This document shows, one piece after another, positions 43,196 through 57,674 of a DNA stretch of 64,000 nt (positions are counted from its first letter, which is position 1; each line of letters starts with the position of its first letter). The notes under the pieces are model-generated. The model had not been told where the DNA came from and did not search any database. It worked only from the letters and a program-made list of their open reading frames with translations. A program made the translations under genes and the position numbers. This stretch comes from Sanderia malayensis (taxonomy: Eukaryota > Cnidaria > Scyphozoa > Semaeostomeae > Pelagiidae), in assembly GCA_013076295.1 (NCBI GenBank), contig RQOL01000729.1:3348001-3412000 (forward strand), read 5' to 3'.

Positions 43196-46100
43196 ATGGC
43201 TTCGCTTTCAGCAAGACCGTTTGCCTCACTTGAGAATAGGGCGGAATTTCAATCAAATACATGCTGCTTATGCCAAGAAATAATAAAAAAGTCTGAAAAA
43301 ATACAGATTATAAAGGAAAAAGGGTGTGTATACAAAGGTTATTTTGTTCTACTCTGGAATCTCGATATAACGAACTCCAGATACGAACTTCCTGGTATAA
43401 TGAACTAAATATCTGGTCCCTTGGATTCTGTCTTATGAAATAATTTTCTCGGTATAATGAACTCTCTGTGTAACGAACAGTTTTTGGGTTCCCTTCAGAG
43501 CTCTTTATAACGGTATTCCACTGTTGGTAACTTAATTCATTTCCTTAAAATCTTCATGCTTACCACGAATATCTTGAAAATCATTCATTTCTTTCCAGGC
43601 TTGATGCAATCAAAGAAAAGGCATTACAATGGAAAGACGAGACAAACCCACGACAATATGCAGTCAAATTTCCTTTTGTATACGACGAATTGATGCGGTA
43701 TCTTGACTCCGACGATTCAACATTGTTAAAATGTCATACTCAGTGTCGCAAATACTTTGGGGATCAACAGAAACTAGATGCGAATCTCAAGGATTCTGTC
43801 CTGGCTGAGAACGAATCTATGTCAAGATCTTCTGATGAGATGACGGAAACATCTGCTAGCACATCTGCAGCAAGTATCCCAACAACACGAAGTAAAGTCG
43901 TCCCGCTTCCATCACCAAGTGACCACGAGAGGAAATGCTTTGTTTGCAACAGAAAGAGGAAAAAATACCGAGGCCGTGAAGAAAGTTTGCTGAAGTTGCA
44001 AGAAGCAAGAGCTGAAGCAACGTTGCTTGGTGTCATGGACGCAAACGAAAATTCAGATGACCCTGTATTGCACAGTGCTGCAAAAAGATTAAGGATACAC
44101 CAAGCAGCGGGTGATCTCCTTGCGAGGGAACTTGAGTATCACAAAAGCTGTTATACGCTTTTCACAGTTCGTCCTACAAATTCTCAGTCGAATGTTCCAT
44201 TAGATACCATAAATGGTCAATGCGCAGAGAAAGAGTTTCTTGAAATAATCGAGAAGAAAGTCATTATTGGGAAATCCTGTTACTTTCTTACTGATTTATT
44301 GGAGGATATGCAAAGCTTATACGTTTATCATGGGGTTCCAGTCAATTGCCGCAAAACCTTCACAAGCCAAATTAAGGATTTAATATCAGATAAATTTAAA
44401 GATAAAGTAGGATTCAAGAGAGCTTCGGGAATTCATGGAGCTGGTAATATTCTTCATTCTACTGATGTGAATCCTCTTGATTACTCTTTAGCAACTATCC
44501 GCGGTGACGGTCTGAGAGATGATGACATCACTAAAGCATTTGCGAAAATGATTCACCGTAAAATAGAACGCAAAAAGAGCTGTGATGATGACCAGTGCAC
44601 TTCCCATGTTTCATTTGAGAACTTGGTTGATGAATTAGACGAATATGAGCCAATGAAAGAAGTTTACAATGTAATTGCGATGTCCCTAAATCCTTCCTGT
44701 AAAAAAAATGATCATGGTTTTGCCGTCATTCCTCCTCTGCAAGCAAATAAAGTTTGGTCTATTTCAGGATATTGGCAACAGCTTTTAACTGGAAATCCAT
44801 CACCATCTGCACTTGCATCAGGAATGGTTATCCATAGAGTCACTGGCAGTAAAGAGGTAATAAATCTGCTAAGCAAATCTGGCGTCACGCCCAGTTACAC
44901 CACAATACTTGAAACAGGCAAAAAATGGGCCCAGGATACAACAAAAGAATTGAAAAGAAGGACAGCCCCACCATGCATGCAGCCACTAAAACCGACTCAT
45001 ATAACTCTGGATAACAATGATGGAAGGCAGATGACCTTAACTGGCATTGGTACGACCCATGATACAACAGGGACAATCAATCAGCCGACGCTGCCTGGTG
45101 AAATAGAGTATCAGCCGTCTGAGCCCTCAGAAGTTCTATATGAAAGTATAAATGATGACGAATATGATCAAATTGACTATGGCGATTACAAAGTAGGAGT
45201 GAAAAAGAGTCCCCCCATTGTTAGGAGCTATCAGGAAAACAGAGATATGAGAGAGCTCGAGGGAAGACTAGACACAGATATTGCATGGGCTTTGGCCGCC
45301 TCTTCATCAGACAACCGGAAAGAAGTACAAGAAGGTGATATGTTTGACTCGGATAACATTGAAGATAGACAGCTTCCAGATGAGTTTGTTGGTTCGTGGA
45401 CCGCATTCAATAAGAAAGTAACATCAGTTGAGACCACGCAATCAAGAAATGAATACCTTCCCACTATTCCCCATCCTCCAGATGATAGCATATGCAAGTA
45501 CTACCTTGGTTACATCCTTGACTTAGCAGACAGTCTTCGTTTGGACCACATTTTCGTCCACTGTGACCAAGCTGTTTTCTGCAAAATGTCACAAATTATT
45601 TGGAAAGAGATGGATAAGTCGGATAAGTACAACAAAATAAAATGCCTAATGGGAGGTTTTCATATTCTTTTAGTGTGGCTCAAAGTTCTTAACAAGCAAT
45701 TCGGAGCTCTAGGATTTCGTGATTGGTGGTGTCAAGCAAACGTCATTGCAGAAGGCTCAGTAGATCAAGCAGCTGAAGGTCGACACTACTCCCGATCTAT
45801 GCGTCTTCACAAACAATCACTTGAGGCTCTTTTAAGGTTGAAGACGACCACAGTTAATATTTCCCAGACACTACACAAAAACCTGGAAGCGCTGAGGTCA
45901 GATCCATCTGCAGAGTCATTAAAAAGAGTCACTTCTTGTCTTGAGTTTGACCATTTAAAAGCTGAAATGCTGCAGAATAGTGGAAGAATGGGTCAGCTAA
46001 TTCGAAGTTACGTGGAAGATACCAGTGCCATGCTTTCTTTTGTGGCAAGCTTCAGGGAAAGAAATATGGAGCTGCATCTTCAAGCTTTGCAACAATTAAT

Positions 46101-46748
46101 TCCGATGCTTTTTGCCTTCAATCACCCTAACTATTCGCGATACTTAACACATAGTCACATTCTCTTGTAAAATTTGAAAACAGATGACCCAGATGCATAC
46201 GAAGATCTTTCTCTTTATGGTCCTGGGGTGAGCCTCAGTGGAAGTGTCTTTTCAAGTATTCCGGGAGATTTGGTGACAGAAATCGGCCCAAACCGTGAGA
46301 GTAAAATACGTGGGGGACCAATGAGAGGTGGCTACAGCACATCTCCGGAAACTGTTGATGAATTCTATAAAAACTCTGATAAACTGGCAAAGCTGAGGAG
46401 GCATGTGAAGGATCGGTTTCTTATCAAAACCTCAAGTGGTCACAATGAAACCTCCAGCGGAGCAAAAGCGCGGCACGAGAAACAAGTATCGAGCTTGATT
46501 GAAAAGTTGCAGACATATCATACCCCATTTGAAGGACCAGCACGCAATATATCAACAGGGATCGAGTTAGACCCAGCAATAGTGCAAGGGCTAATTAGAG
46601 CAAGGTCAGTTGGCGAAGAGATGCATCGCATTTTTTACACAGATCGTGTATTGTCAAATAAGGTAGACTTCTTTGCGCCAATAAAGAGGAGCACCATAAA
46701 GACAGGCCTTGAAAAGAACAAGAAAGCGGCCGCAAAAGCCTTATCTGT
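43196..46748 (+). pseudogene. Element X gene, truncated copy in unit 1
   Basis: Exon 1 starts at 43196 and exon 2 at 43599. The long frame stops at TAA 46168-46170, where the intact copy has TCA. After it the frame continues in register until the tandem joint at 46748, just inside A-K-A-L-S-V. The catalytic-looking C-terminal third is absent. Otherwise nearly identical to 58476-63502. Confidence 0.85.
43352..43523 (+). mobile_element. Short TIR element (pogo/Tigger-like MITE) in the X intron, unit 1
   Basis: 172 bp with imperfect ~25 bp inverted ends (CTCTGGAATCTCGATATAACG and, inverted, CAGTGGAATACCGTTATAAAG) and internal GGTATAATGAACT repeats. TATAACGAAC-type ends are common in pogo/Tigger-derived MITEs. 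The TA duplication is imperfect. Confidence 0.45.
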
Positions 46749-46839
46749 ACTTTAAATATAATGGACTGTTGTAATTTTAAAAATCACTATTTTTGCTCTG
46801 AAACGTCGATATTTTGCATGCCATTTAAAGTAAAAAGGG

Positions 46840-49092
46840 GTGAAATCAGTGCAATCTTTGAGAAATGAGGCTGCAGGTTTGAGAAATGATGTGTGGAAAA
46901 ACGATTTTGTTCTCAAGGAACAATTGGTTGATTATGTGCAACAAAATATGACGAGATGTGAGATGTTAAGCTTTCTGAAGCGTGACTTTGCGCATTATTG
47001 CTGGAGCATACAATCACTGGATCGTGGACTAAGATTTTTTGAAATTTATTTCAACAACAAAGATGTTTCAATCGAGGAAATCAAAACTGTCGTGGCAGAA
47101 GAGCTTGAGGGACCAGGGAAGCTTCTTGGATACAGGGCTATGCACAAGCAAATTCGTCAGAAGCATGGGATTCTTGCCCCAAGAGACGTTGTTTATGATG
47201 TCATTATGATGTCACTTAGACCCTGAAGGTTTGCGAGACCGCGCTCCCGAGAAAAAGAGAAAGCAAAAGGGTCATTTACTTCTATGGGGTCAAACTGGGT
47301 TCACTCAGTGAATGGACATGACAAAATGATGGGCTACCAAAATAGCACTTTCCCAATGGACATTTATGGATGTATGGATACCTGCAGCCGAAAGATGTTG
47401 TGGCTGCTTCCCTGGACAACCAATTCTGACGCTATGGTGGTAGGAAAATGGCACTTGGGGTACTTGTTTGCAACAGGAGCGATGCCAACATTCATAAGAA
47501 TGGATCGTGGCTCTGAAACTGGTACTATGGCAACGATTCATGCCTACCTGCACAACAAACTAAATACCAATATTGACCCAGCTGATTGTGTGATTTACGG
47601 GCCCTCCACATCGAACCAGGTGGGTAATAAAGCGGGTATCCGGAAGGTATCGAAGGTGTAAAGGAAGATTCAGTTTTGCCCTATCCATTAAAAATTTTAT
47701 TTTCTGGGTACACTTAACTTTTTATAAGAAACGGTTTTATAAGGAATGCAGTACTCGTCAAGACAAAGATAAGAAGTTAAGGAATCTCAGTACTGGAGGG
47801 GAGATAGCTAAGGACTTTCAAGTTATTGTTGCAGATAGTACTATACAAAGAACAACAAAAGATTTTTAGAAAAAAGCTAAGGAATTGCTAAGGAATTTCG
47901 AGTGCTCAAATTTGCCTTCTAGCTAAGGAATTTTAAGTACTGGGCTCGAGCTTAAATTCCTGATAAAAAATGCACATAATCCGAAAACAAAAAAATTACT
48001 AAAGGTAAACATTAATTTTGTCATGTTTCAAAAGGCACAGAGCTGGTATTTGTAGCCACTTTGCTTTTTTTTCATAGATTGAAAGCTGGTGGAGAGAACT
48101 CCATGAAGGATTAGAATTGTATTTCAAAGACCAACTTCAATGGTTGAAGGATCAAGGACACTATGAACCTAAGGATGAGCGACACAGGTTCAAACTAATT
48201 TTTTGCTTGTTTTTGCAAGGTTTTTTCCTGTGAGGAGGGACAGGTACTATGATTTTAGTTGCGCCTTCCTGTCTGGCCAAAATTCCCTTACGCATTGGTA
48301 TCTTTTCTGTGAAATCCCCCAGAAACTGATCATCAGGGAAAATCCGCTAAAAACAAGGTGGAGATGGGTTAAATTTTTTCTTATTATTTTCAAAATTGAG
48401 CTCAAAAATTTGTAAAATGTACCATGCATCAAGGACCTGGTATAATTACGTTTTGTATTACAAGAACTGAAAATTTTGATTGAAAGTTATACATATTTCA
48501 GAATGCTGTTAGCCTACTTTATGGTACCTCTGCTGCAAAATGAATTGGATTCATTTAGAGAAAAAATTTGGAATTGTCATAGAATTTGTCCTCAAAAGAA
48601 TACCAACCTTCCAAATGGAATACCGGATCACCTGTACAATTTTCCTGAAGAATATGGTCTTGAAAATTGAGGTAAGTGAATTGTTTTTTTACTTGTTATA
48701 ATTATGTGTAGGCCTATAAAAATGTTTGCATTTCATGTTTGTTTTTGTCCAGTTCTGCCAGATTTTCGTTCCCATTTCACATACTTTTTAGATGGCTGAT
48801 ATCATATGGCTAATGTAACCATACACATTTATTGTTGGTTAGTAAAAAAAAATAAACATAATTTCTTTCTAAATTGAATCAATTTTATTTTTTAGCAATA
48901 CTTGTTGAAGAAGAAGATCTTGCAGAGGTTCCTGCCCATTCTGGTGTATTAAATACACCAATTGATTTCCTGGAGCCTGATTTTCGTGCACTTTGTGAGG
49001 ATGTTCTTCCTTTCAATCAGATAGAGGCCAAAGATATAAAGGAAGCATTTATTTTTTTAAACAAGCACTGCCACTCTAAACAAAACTTCTAA
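46840..49092 (+). pseudogene. AK-INT integrase gene, 7.64 kb unit 2
   Basis: Same structure as at 39200, with exons to 47619, 48078-48187, 48502-48671 and 48896-49092. It carries the unit 3 variants (for example AAAGTTAT at 48484). Confidence 0.78.
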
Positions 49093-49218
49093 AAACATAA
49101 AGTTGTGTATAAGTGAATTTGAAATTAAATACTTTCACATCTTAACAAAACAGAATTCTCTTCACAATGACAATTGTTAAAATTTTTAGATATTGGTTGT
49201 GTTTGTTCAACTAACAGA

Positions 49219-50034
49219 TTAATCATCCTTGAGATTAAGTAAATTTAAAAGTTTGCAGTACTTACTGCATACATGGTTCTCTTTGAAATTCTCTATGGCC
49301 ACATTAGCAAAGTTTCCTGTGCTGAATAAATATTCCCCTCCATCCATACTCTTTTTTGATGCAATCTCAGAGTCGAAAAGCCAGAAGTTGCAGCCCTGGA
49401 TATCTACAATCATCAGTTCCTCCTCTGAGGTTGTGAATGAATAGTGGGCCAAACTTTCTGACTTAAGATGATATTCTGAATTATGAGCAGAAATATTTCC
49501 ATTGTTATTAACGTGCTTGTAAAAGACGCCTTCAATGAACTCTTCCACAGTCACAAATGCACCATTGTATCTACCCATCTACAGTTTTTTATATTTAAGT
49601 GTATCCCCACATTCATCTAGCTTTCTATCCTTTCTTAGTTGCATTTCCAGTTTATGTGCAAAATTTTTTGCTAGTGTGTGCATTTGAACAACCTTCCTTG
49701 TATGCTGCTCAAGGCTTTGGTTTGTTGCATTGGTCACATCAACAGCAAATTGAAGATATTTCTTGACTACCCATTCTGTTGCACCCGGGTTTTGTGATGA
49801 TGAATATGCTTTGAAAGCATTCCTAAAGCCGCCTGTCCCAAAAGGTTTCTTGTCAAATTTGAAATCAACGTTTATTGGTTGTCTGGACCATGCCAATGTG
49901 GCCATGTCAAAACTGTGCAGTTCAATTACCTCAGTTGATGATTCAACAACTTTCCCCAACTTTAACATGTCCCAAACAGTCAAACTCTTGGGGATGACAA
50001 TGTCTTTTCTTTTGGTATTCTCACCCTTTCCTGT
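49219..50034 (-). pseudogene. Alpha-kinase gene 3' part, unit 2
   Basis: As at 41579, with TAG at 49579-49581. It shares with unit 3 a Cys-to-Phe change just after the W-V-V-K-K-Y motif (CAA for CAC near 49747). Confidence 0.8.
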
Positions 50035-50342
50035 TAGACAGGTGCATGGCCAGAATCTTTCAAATATTAAAAACGGATATATATGGCAATGTTTTTCCTA
50101 CGTGAAATTTAATGCTCTTTCAGAATATGCTTGTCACCATTCGATTACGTGGTGGGTGTGGCAGGGCGTGGTCATATTACGTCACTCGCACTTTTCTAAG
50201 GCTAAATGCCTTTAAAGTGGCTAATATTAGCTAAATTGAAAGGCTTTTCAACTAATTTTGTCCTCTTTCTGAGATTACATGTCAAAATTGCATATTTTGG
50301 GGGTGGAGCAGGGCGTGGCTATATGACGTCATTCTTAGATAA
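50035..50342 (+). repeat. Element X left TIR, unit 2
   Basis: Same as 42395-42702; shares AGCTAAATT near 50231 with unit 3. Confidence 0.75.
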
Positions 50343-50835
50343 AAAATTTATAAAAAATTATCTTTAGAAGAATTAAAGTATATGTCTACCATCTGGATTT
50401 GAGTAAATTCAAAGGATTAATACTTCATTACTCCTATGGCCGTACGTAGAAGACTTTGAGGTTTGCGAGGCTTGACATCAAAACGAGGATAGTTTCCATG
50501 TGCCTTCTTTACAGTTCTGTACAAGTCTGATTGCGTTCTTTTGATCAATGGAGTGCAGCGCAAATGGTGAGAAATTTTTAACTTTTCTTATCATTAACTT
50601 TTAAAATACGGCAAAGTAATAACATTCTCAAATAATCTCTTTACAAACAAGCTTCTTACATTATATTTTCATAACTTTTGTTACTTTATTCAGAAATTGA
50701 TGCCCTAGCCTAAATTTTGCTTAGCTTATGTGAGACAAGCATGCTGAGAAAAAAATTTGTTGAAATATGAATACACAGTTGACAGTTTGTTTTGATATGT
50801 AGGATGACTGAGAAAAATGATATGACAATATCTTA

Positions 50836-53800
50836 ATGGCTTCGCTTTCAGCAAGACCGTTTGCCTCACTTGAGAATAGGGCGGAATTTCAATCAAATAC
50901 ATGCTGCTTATGCCAAGAAATAATAAAAAAGTCTGAAAAAATACAGATTATAAAGGAAAAAGGGTGTGTATACAAAGGTTATTTTGTTCTACTCTGGAAT
51001 CTCGATATAACGAACTCCAGATACGAACTTCCTGGTATAATGAACTAAATATCTGGTCCCTTGGATTCTGTCTTATGAAATAATTTTCTCGGTATAATGA
51101 ACTCTCTGTGTAACGAACAGTTTTTGGGTTCCCTTCAGAGCTCTTTATAACGGTATTCCACTGTTGGTAACTTAATTCATTTCCTTAAAATCTTCATGCT
51201 TACCACGAATATCTTGAAAATCATTCATTTCTTTCCAGGCTTGATGCAATCAAAGAAAAGGCATTACAATGGAAAGACGAGACAAACCCACGACAATATG
51301 CAGTCAAATTTCCTTTTGTATACGACGAATTGATGCGGTATCTTGACTCCGACGATTCAACATTGTTAAAATGTCATACTCAGTGTCGCAAATACTTTGG
51401 GGATCAACAGAAACTAGATGCGAATCTCAAGGATTCTGTCCTGGCTGAGAACGAATCTATGTCAAGATCTTCTGATGAGATGACGGAAACATCTGCTAGC
51501 ACATCTGCAGCAAGTATCCCAACAACACGAAGTAAAGTCGTCCCGCTTCCATCACCAAGTGACCACGAGAGGAAATGCTTTGTTTGCAACAGAAAGAGGA
51601 AAAAATACCGAGGCCGTGAAGAAAGTTTGCTGAAGTTGCAAGAAGCAAGAGCTGAAGCAACGTTGCTTGGTGTCATGGACGCAAACGAAAATTCAGATGA
51701 CCCTGTATTGCACAGTGCTGCAAAAAGATTAAGGATACACCAAGCAGCGGGTGATCTCCTTGCGAGGGAACTTGAGTATCACAAAAGCTGTTATACGCTT
51801 TTCACAGTTCGTCCTACAAATTCTCAGTCGAATGTTCCATTAGATACCATAAATGGTCAATGCGCAGAGAAAGAGTTTCTTGAAATAATCGAGAAGAAAG
51901 TCATTATTGGGAAATCCTGTTACTTTCTTACTGATTTATTGGAGGATATGCAAAGCTTATACGTTTATCATGGGGTTCCAGTCAATTGCCGCAAAACCTT
52001 CACAAGCCAAATTAAGGATTTAATATCAGATAAATTTAAAGATAAAGTAGGATTCAAGAGAGCTTCGGGAATTCATGGAGCTGGTAATATTCTTCATTCT
52101 ACTGATGTGAATCCTCTTGATTACTCTTTAGCAACTATCCGCGGTGACGGTCTGAGAGATGATGACATCACTAAAGCATTTGCGAAAATGATTCACCGTA
52201 AAATAGAACGCAAAAAGAGCTGTGATGATGACCAGTGCACTTCCCATGTTTCATTTGAGAACTTGGTTGATGAATTAGACGAATATGAGCCAATGAAAGA
52301 AGTTTACAATGTAATTGCGATGTCCCTAAATCCTTCCTGTAAAAAAAATGATCATGGTTTTGCCGTCATTCCTCCTCTGCAAGCAAATAAAGTTTGGTCT
52401 ATTTCAGGATATTGGCAACAGCTTTTAACTGGAAATCCATCACCATCTGCACTTGCATCAGGAATGGTTATCCATAGAGTCACTGGCAGTAAAGAGGTAA
52501 TAAATCTGCTAAGCAAATCTGGCGTCACGCCCAGTTACACCACAATACTTGAAACAGGCAAAAAATGGGCCCAGGATACAACAAAAGAATTGAAAAGAAG
52601 GACAGCCCCACCATGCATGCAGCCACTAAAACCGACTCATATAACTCTGGATAACAATGATGGAAGGCAGATGACCTTAACTGGCATTGGTACGACCCAT
52701 GATACAACAGGGACAATCAATCAGCCGACGCTGCCTGGTGAAATAGAGTATCAGCCGTCTGAGCCCTCAGAAGTTCTATATGAAAGTATAAATGATGACG
52801 AATATGATCAAATTGACTATGGCGATTACAAAGTAGGAGTGAAAAAGAGTCCCCCCATTGTTAGGAGCTATCAGGAAAACAGAGATATGAGAGAGCTCGA
52901 GGGAAGACTAGACACAGATATTGCATGGGCTTTGGCCGCCTCTTCATCAGACAACCGGAAAGAAGTACAAGAAGGTGATATGTTTGACTCGGATAACATT
53001 GAAGATAGACAGCTTCCAGATGAGTTTGTTGGTTCGTGGACCGCATTCAATAAGAAAGTAACATCAGTTGAGACCACGCAATCAAGAAATGAATACCTTC
53101 CCACTATTCCCCATCCTCCAGATGATAGCATATGCAAGTACTACCTTGGTTACATCCTTGACTTAGCAGACAGTCTTCGTTTGGACCACATTTTCGTCCA
53201 CTGTGACCAAGCTGTTTTCTGCAAAATGTCACAAATTATTTGGAAAGAGATGGATAAGTCGGATAAGTACAACAAAATAAAATGCCTAATGGGAGGTTTT
53301 CATATTCTTTTAGTGTGGCTCAAAGTTCTTAACAAGCAATTCGGAGCTCTAGGATTTCGTGATTGGTGGTGTCAAGCAAACGTCATTGCAGAAGGCTCAG
53401 TAGATCAAGCAGCTGAAGGTCGACACTACTCCCGATCTATGCGTCTTCACAAACAATCACTTGAGGCTCTTTTAAGGTTGAAGACGACCACAGTTAATAT
53501 TTCCCAGACACTACACAAAAACCTGGAAGCGCTGAGGTCAGATCCATCTGCAGAGTCATTAAAAAGAGTCACTTCTTGTCTTGAGTTTGACCATTTAAAA
53601 GCTGAAATGCTGCAGAATAGTGGAAGAATGGGTCAGCTAATTCGAAGTTACGTGGAAGATACCAGTGCCATGCTTTCTTTTGTGGCAAGCTTCAGGGAAA
53701 GAAATATGGAGCTGCATCTTCAAGCTTTGCAACAATTAATTCCGATGCTTTTTGCCTTCAATCACCCTAAATATTCGCGATACTTAACACATAGTCACAT

Positions 53801-54388
53801 TCTCTTGTAAAATTTGAAAACAGATGACCCAGATGCATACGAAGATCTTTCTCTTTATGGTCCTGGGGTGAGCCTCAGTGGAAGTGTCTTTTCAAGTATT
53901 CCGGGAGATTTGGTGACAGAAATCGGCCCAAACCGTGAGAGTAAAATACGTGGGGGACCAATGAGAGGTGGCTACAGCACATCTCCGGAAACTGTTGATG
54001 AATTCTATAAAAACTCTGATAAACTGGCAAAGCTGAGGAGGCATGTGAAGGATCGGTTTCTTATCAAAACCTCAAGTGGTCACAATGAAACCTCCAGCGG
54101 AGCAAAAGCGCGGCACGAGAAACAAGTATCGAGCTTGATTGAAAAGTTGCAGACATATCATACCCCATTTGAAGGACCAGCACGCAATATATCAACAGGG
54201 ATCGAGTTAGACCCAGCAATAGTGCAAGGGCTAATTAGAGCAAGGTCAGTTGGCGAAGAGATGCATCGCATTTTTTACACAGATCGTGTATTGTCAAATA
54301 AGGTAGACTTCTTTGCGCCAATAAAGAGGAGCACCATAAAGACAGGCCTTGAAAAGAACAAGAAAGCGGCCGCAAAAGCCTTATCTGT
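50836..54388 (+). pseudogene. Element X gene, truncated copy in unit 2
   Basis: As unit 1, with the same TAA (53808-53810) and truncation at 54388. One private change (Asn to Lys, near 53771). The MITE lies at 50992-51163 in the intron. Confidence 0.85.
50992..51163 (+). mobile_element. MITE in X intron, unit 2
   Basis: Copy of 43352-43523 carried by the tandem duplication. Confidence 0.45.
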
Positions 54389-54479
54389 ACTTTAAATATA
54401 ATGGACTGTTGTAATTTTAAAAATCACTATTTTTGCTCTGAAACGTCGATATTTTGCATGCCATTTAAAGTAAAAAGGG

Positions 54480-56732
54480 GTGAAATCAGTGCAATCTTTG
54501 AGAAATGAGGCTGCAGGTTTGAGAAATGATGTGTGGAAAAACGATTTTGTTCTCAAGGAACAATTGGTTGATTATGTGCAACAAAATATGACGAGATGTG
54601 AGATGTTAAGCTTTCTGAAGCGTGACTTTGCGCATTATTGCTGGAGCATACAATCACTGGATCGTGGACTAAGATTTTTTGAAATTTATTTCAACAACAA
54701 AGATGTTTCAATCGAGGAAATCAAAACTGTCGTGGCAGAAGAGCTTGAGGGACCAGGGAAGCTTCTTGGATACAGGGCTATGCACAAGCAAATTCGTCAG
54801 AAGCATGGGATTCTTGCCCCAAGAGACGTTGTTTATGATGTCATTATGATGTCACTTAGACCCTGAAGGTTTGCGAGACCGCGCTCCCGAGAAAAAGAGA
54901 AAGCAAAAGGGTCATTTACTTCTATGGGGTCAAACTGGGTTCACTCAGTGAATGGACATGACAAAATGATGGGCTACCAAAATAGCACTTTCCCAATGGA
55001 CATTTATGGATGTATGGATACCTGCAGCCGAAAGATGTTGTGGCTGCTTCCCTGGACAACCAATTCTGACGCTATGGTGGTAGGAAAATGGCACTTGGGG
55101 TACTTGTTTGCAACAGGAGCGATGCCAACATTCATAAGAATGGATCGTGGCTCTGAAACTGGTACTATGGCAACGATTCATGCCTACCTGCACAACAAAC
55201 TAAATACCAATATTGACCCAGCTGATTGTGTGATTTACGGGCCCTCCACATCGAACCAGGTGGGTAATAAAGCGGGTATCCGGAAGGTATCGAAGGTGTA
55301 AAGGAAGATTCAGTTTTGCCCTATCCATTAAAAATTTTATTTTCTGGGTACACTTAACTTTTTATAAGAAACGGTTTTATAAGGAATGCAGTACTCGTCA
55401 AGACAAAGATAAGAAGTTAAGGAATCTCAGTACTGGAGGGGAGATAGCTAAGGACTTTCAAGTTATTGTTGCAGATAGTACTATACAAAGAACAACAAAA
55501 GATTTTTAGAAAAAAGCTAAGGAATTGCTAAGGAATTTCGAGTGCTCAAATTTGCCTTCTAGCTAAGGAATTTTAAGTACTGGGCTCGAGCTTAAATTCC
55601 TGATAAAAAATGCACATAATCCGAAAACAAAAAAATTACTAAAGGTAAACATTAATTTTGTCATGTTTCAAAAGGCACAGAGCTGGTATTTGTAGCCACT
55701 TTGCTTTTTTTTCATAGATTGAAAGCTGGTGGAGAGAACTCCATGAAGGATTAGAATTGTATTTCAAAGACCAACTTCAATGGTTGAAGGATCAAGGACA
55801 CTATGAACCTAAGGATGAGCGACACAGGTTCAAACTAATTTTTTGCTTGTTTTTGCAAGGTTTTTTCCTGTGAGGAGGGACAGGTACTATGATTTTAGTT
55901 GCGCCTTCCTGTCTGGCCAAAATTCCCTTACGCATTGGTATCTTTTCTGTGAAATCCCCCAGAAACTGATCATCAGGGAAAATCCGCTAAAAACAAGGTG
56001 GAGATGGGTTAAATTTTTTCTTATTATTTTCAAAATTGAGCTCAAAAATTTGTAAAATGTACCATGCATCAAGGACCTGGTATAATTACGTTTTGTATTA
56101 CAAGAACTGAAAATTTTGATTGAAAGTTATACATATTTCAGAATGCTGTTAGCCTACTTTATGGTACCTCTGCTGCAAAATGAATTGGATTCATTTAGAG
56201 AAAAAATTTGGAATTGTCATAGAATTTGTCCTCAAAAGAATACCAACCTTCCAAATGGAATACCGGATCACCTGTACAATTTTCCTGAAGAATATGGTCT
56301 TGAAAATTGAGGTAAGTGAATTGTTTTTTTACTTGTTATAATTATGTGTAGGCCTATAAAAATGTTTGCATTTCATGTTTGTTTTTGTCCAGTTCTGCCA
56401 GATTTTCGTTCCCATTTCACATACTTTTTAGATGGCTGATATCATATGGCTAATGTAACCATACACATTTATTGTTGGTTAGTAAAAAAAAATAAACATA
56501 ATTTCTTTCTAAATTGAATCAATTTTATTTTTTAGCAATACTTGTTGAAGAAGAAGATCTTGCAGAGGTTCCTGCCCATTCTGGTGTATTAAATACACCA
56601 ATTGATTTCCTGGAGCCTGATTTTCGTGCACTTTGTGAGGATGTTCTTCCTTTCAATCAGATAGAGGCCAAAGATATAAAGGAAGCATTTATTTTTTTAA
56701 ACAAGCACTGCCACTCTAAACAAAACTTCTAA
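54480..56732 (+). pseudogene. AK-INT integrase gene, 7.64 kb unit 3
   Basis: Exons to 55259, 55718-55827, 56142-56311 and 56536-56732. Same stops and chimeric start as in units 1 and 2. Confidence 0.78.
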
Positions 56733-56858
56733 AAACATAAAGTTGTGTATAAGTGAATTTGAAATTAAATACTTTCACATCTTAACAAAACAGAATTCTC
56801 TTCACAATGACAATTGTTAAAATTTTTAGATATTGGTTGTGTTTGTTCAACTAACAGA

Positions 56859-57674
56859 TTAATCATCCTTGAGATTAAGTAAATTTAAAAGTTTGCAGTA
56901 CTTACTGCATACATGGTTCTCTTTGAAATTCTCTATGGCCACATTAGCAAAGTTTCCTGTGCTGAATAAATATTCCCCTCCATCCATACTCTTTTTTGAT
57001 GCAATCTCAGAGTCGAAAAGCCAGAAGTTGCAGCCCTGGATATCTACAATCATCAGTTCCTCCTCTGAGGTTGTGAATGAATAGTGGGCCAAACTTTCTG
57101 ACTTAAGATGATATTCTGAATTATGAGCAGAAATATTTCCATTGTTATTAACGTGCTTGTAAAAGACGCCTTCAATGAACTCTTCCACAGTCACAAATGC
57201 ACCATTGTATCTACCCATCTACAGTTTTTTATATTTAAGTGTATCCCCACATTCATCTAGCTTTCTATCCTTTCTTAGTTGCATTTCCAGTTTATGTGCA
57301 AAATTTTTTGCTAGTGTGTGCATTTGAACAACCTTCCTTGTATGCTGCTCAAGGCTTTGGTTTGTTGCATTGGTCACATCAACAGCAAATTGAAGATATT
57401 TCTTGACTACCCATTCTGTTGCACCCGGGTTTTGTGATGATGAATATGCTTTGAAAGCATTCCTAAAGCCGCCTGTCCCAAAAGGTTTCTTGTCAAATTT
57501 GAAATCAACGTTTATTGGTTGTCTGGACCATGCCAATGTGGCCATGTCAAAACTGTGCAGTTCAATTACCTCAGTTGATGATTCAACAACTTTCCCCAAC
57601 TTTAACATGTCCCAAACAGTCAAACTCTTGGGGATGACAATGTCTTTTCTTTTGGTATTCTCACCCTTTCCTGT
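56859..57674 (-). pseudogene. Alpha-kinase gene 3' part, unit 3
   Basis: As at 49219, with TAG at 57219-57221. This is the copy next to the only element X that continues to its right TIR, so the insertion can be completed from sequence just beyond the window. Confidence 0.8.
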
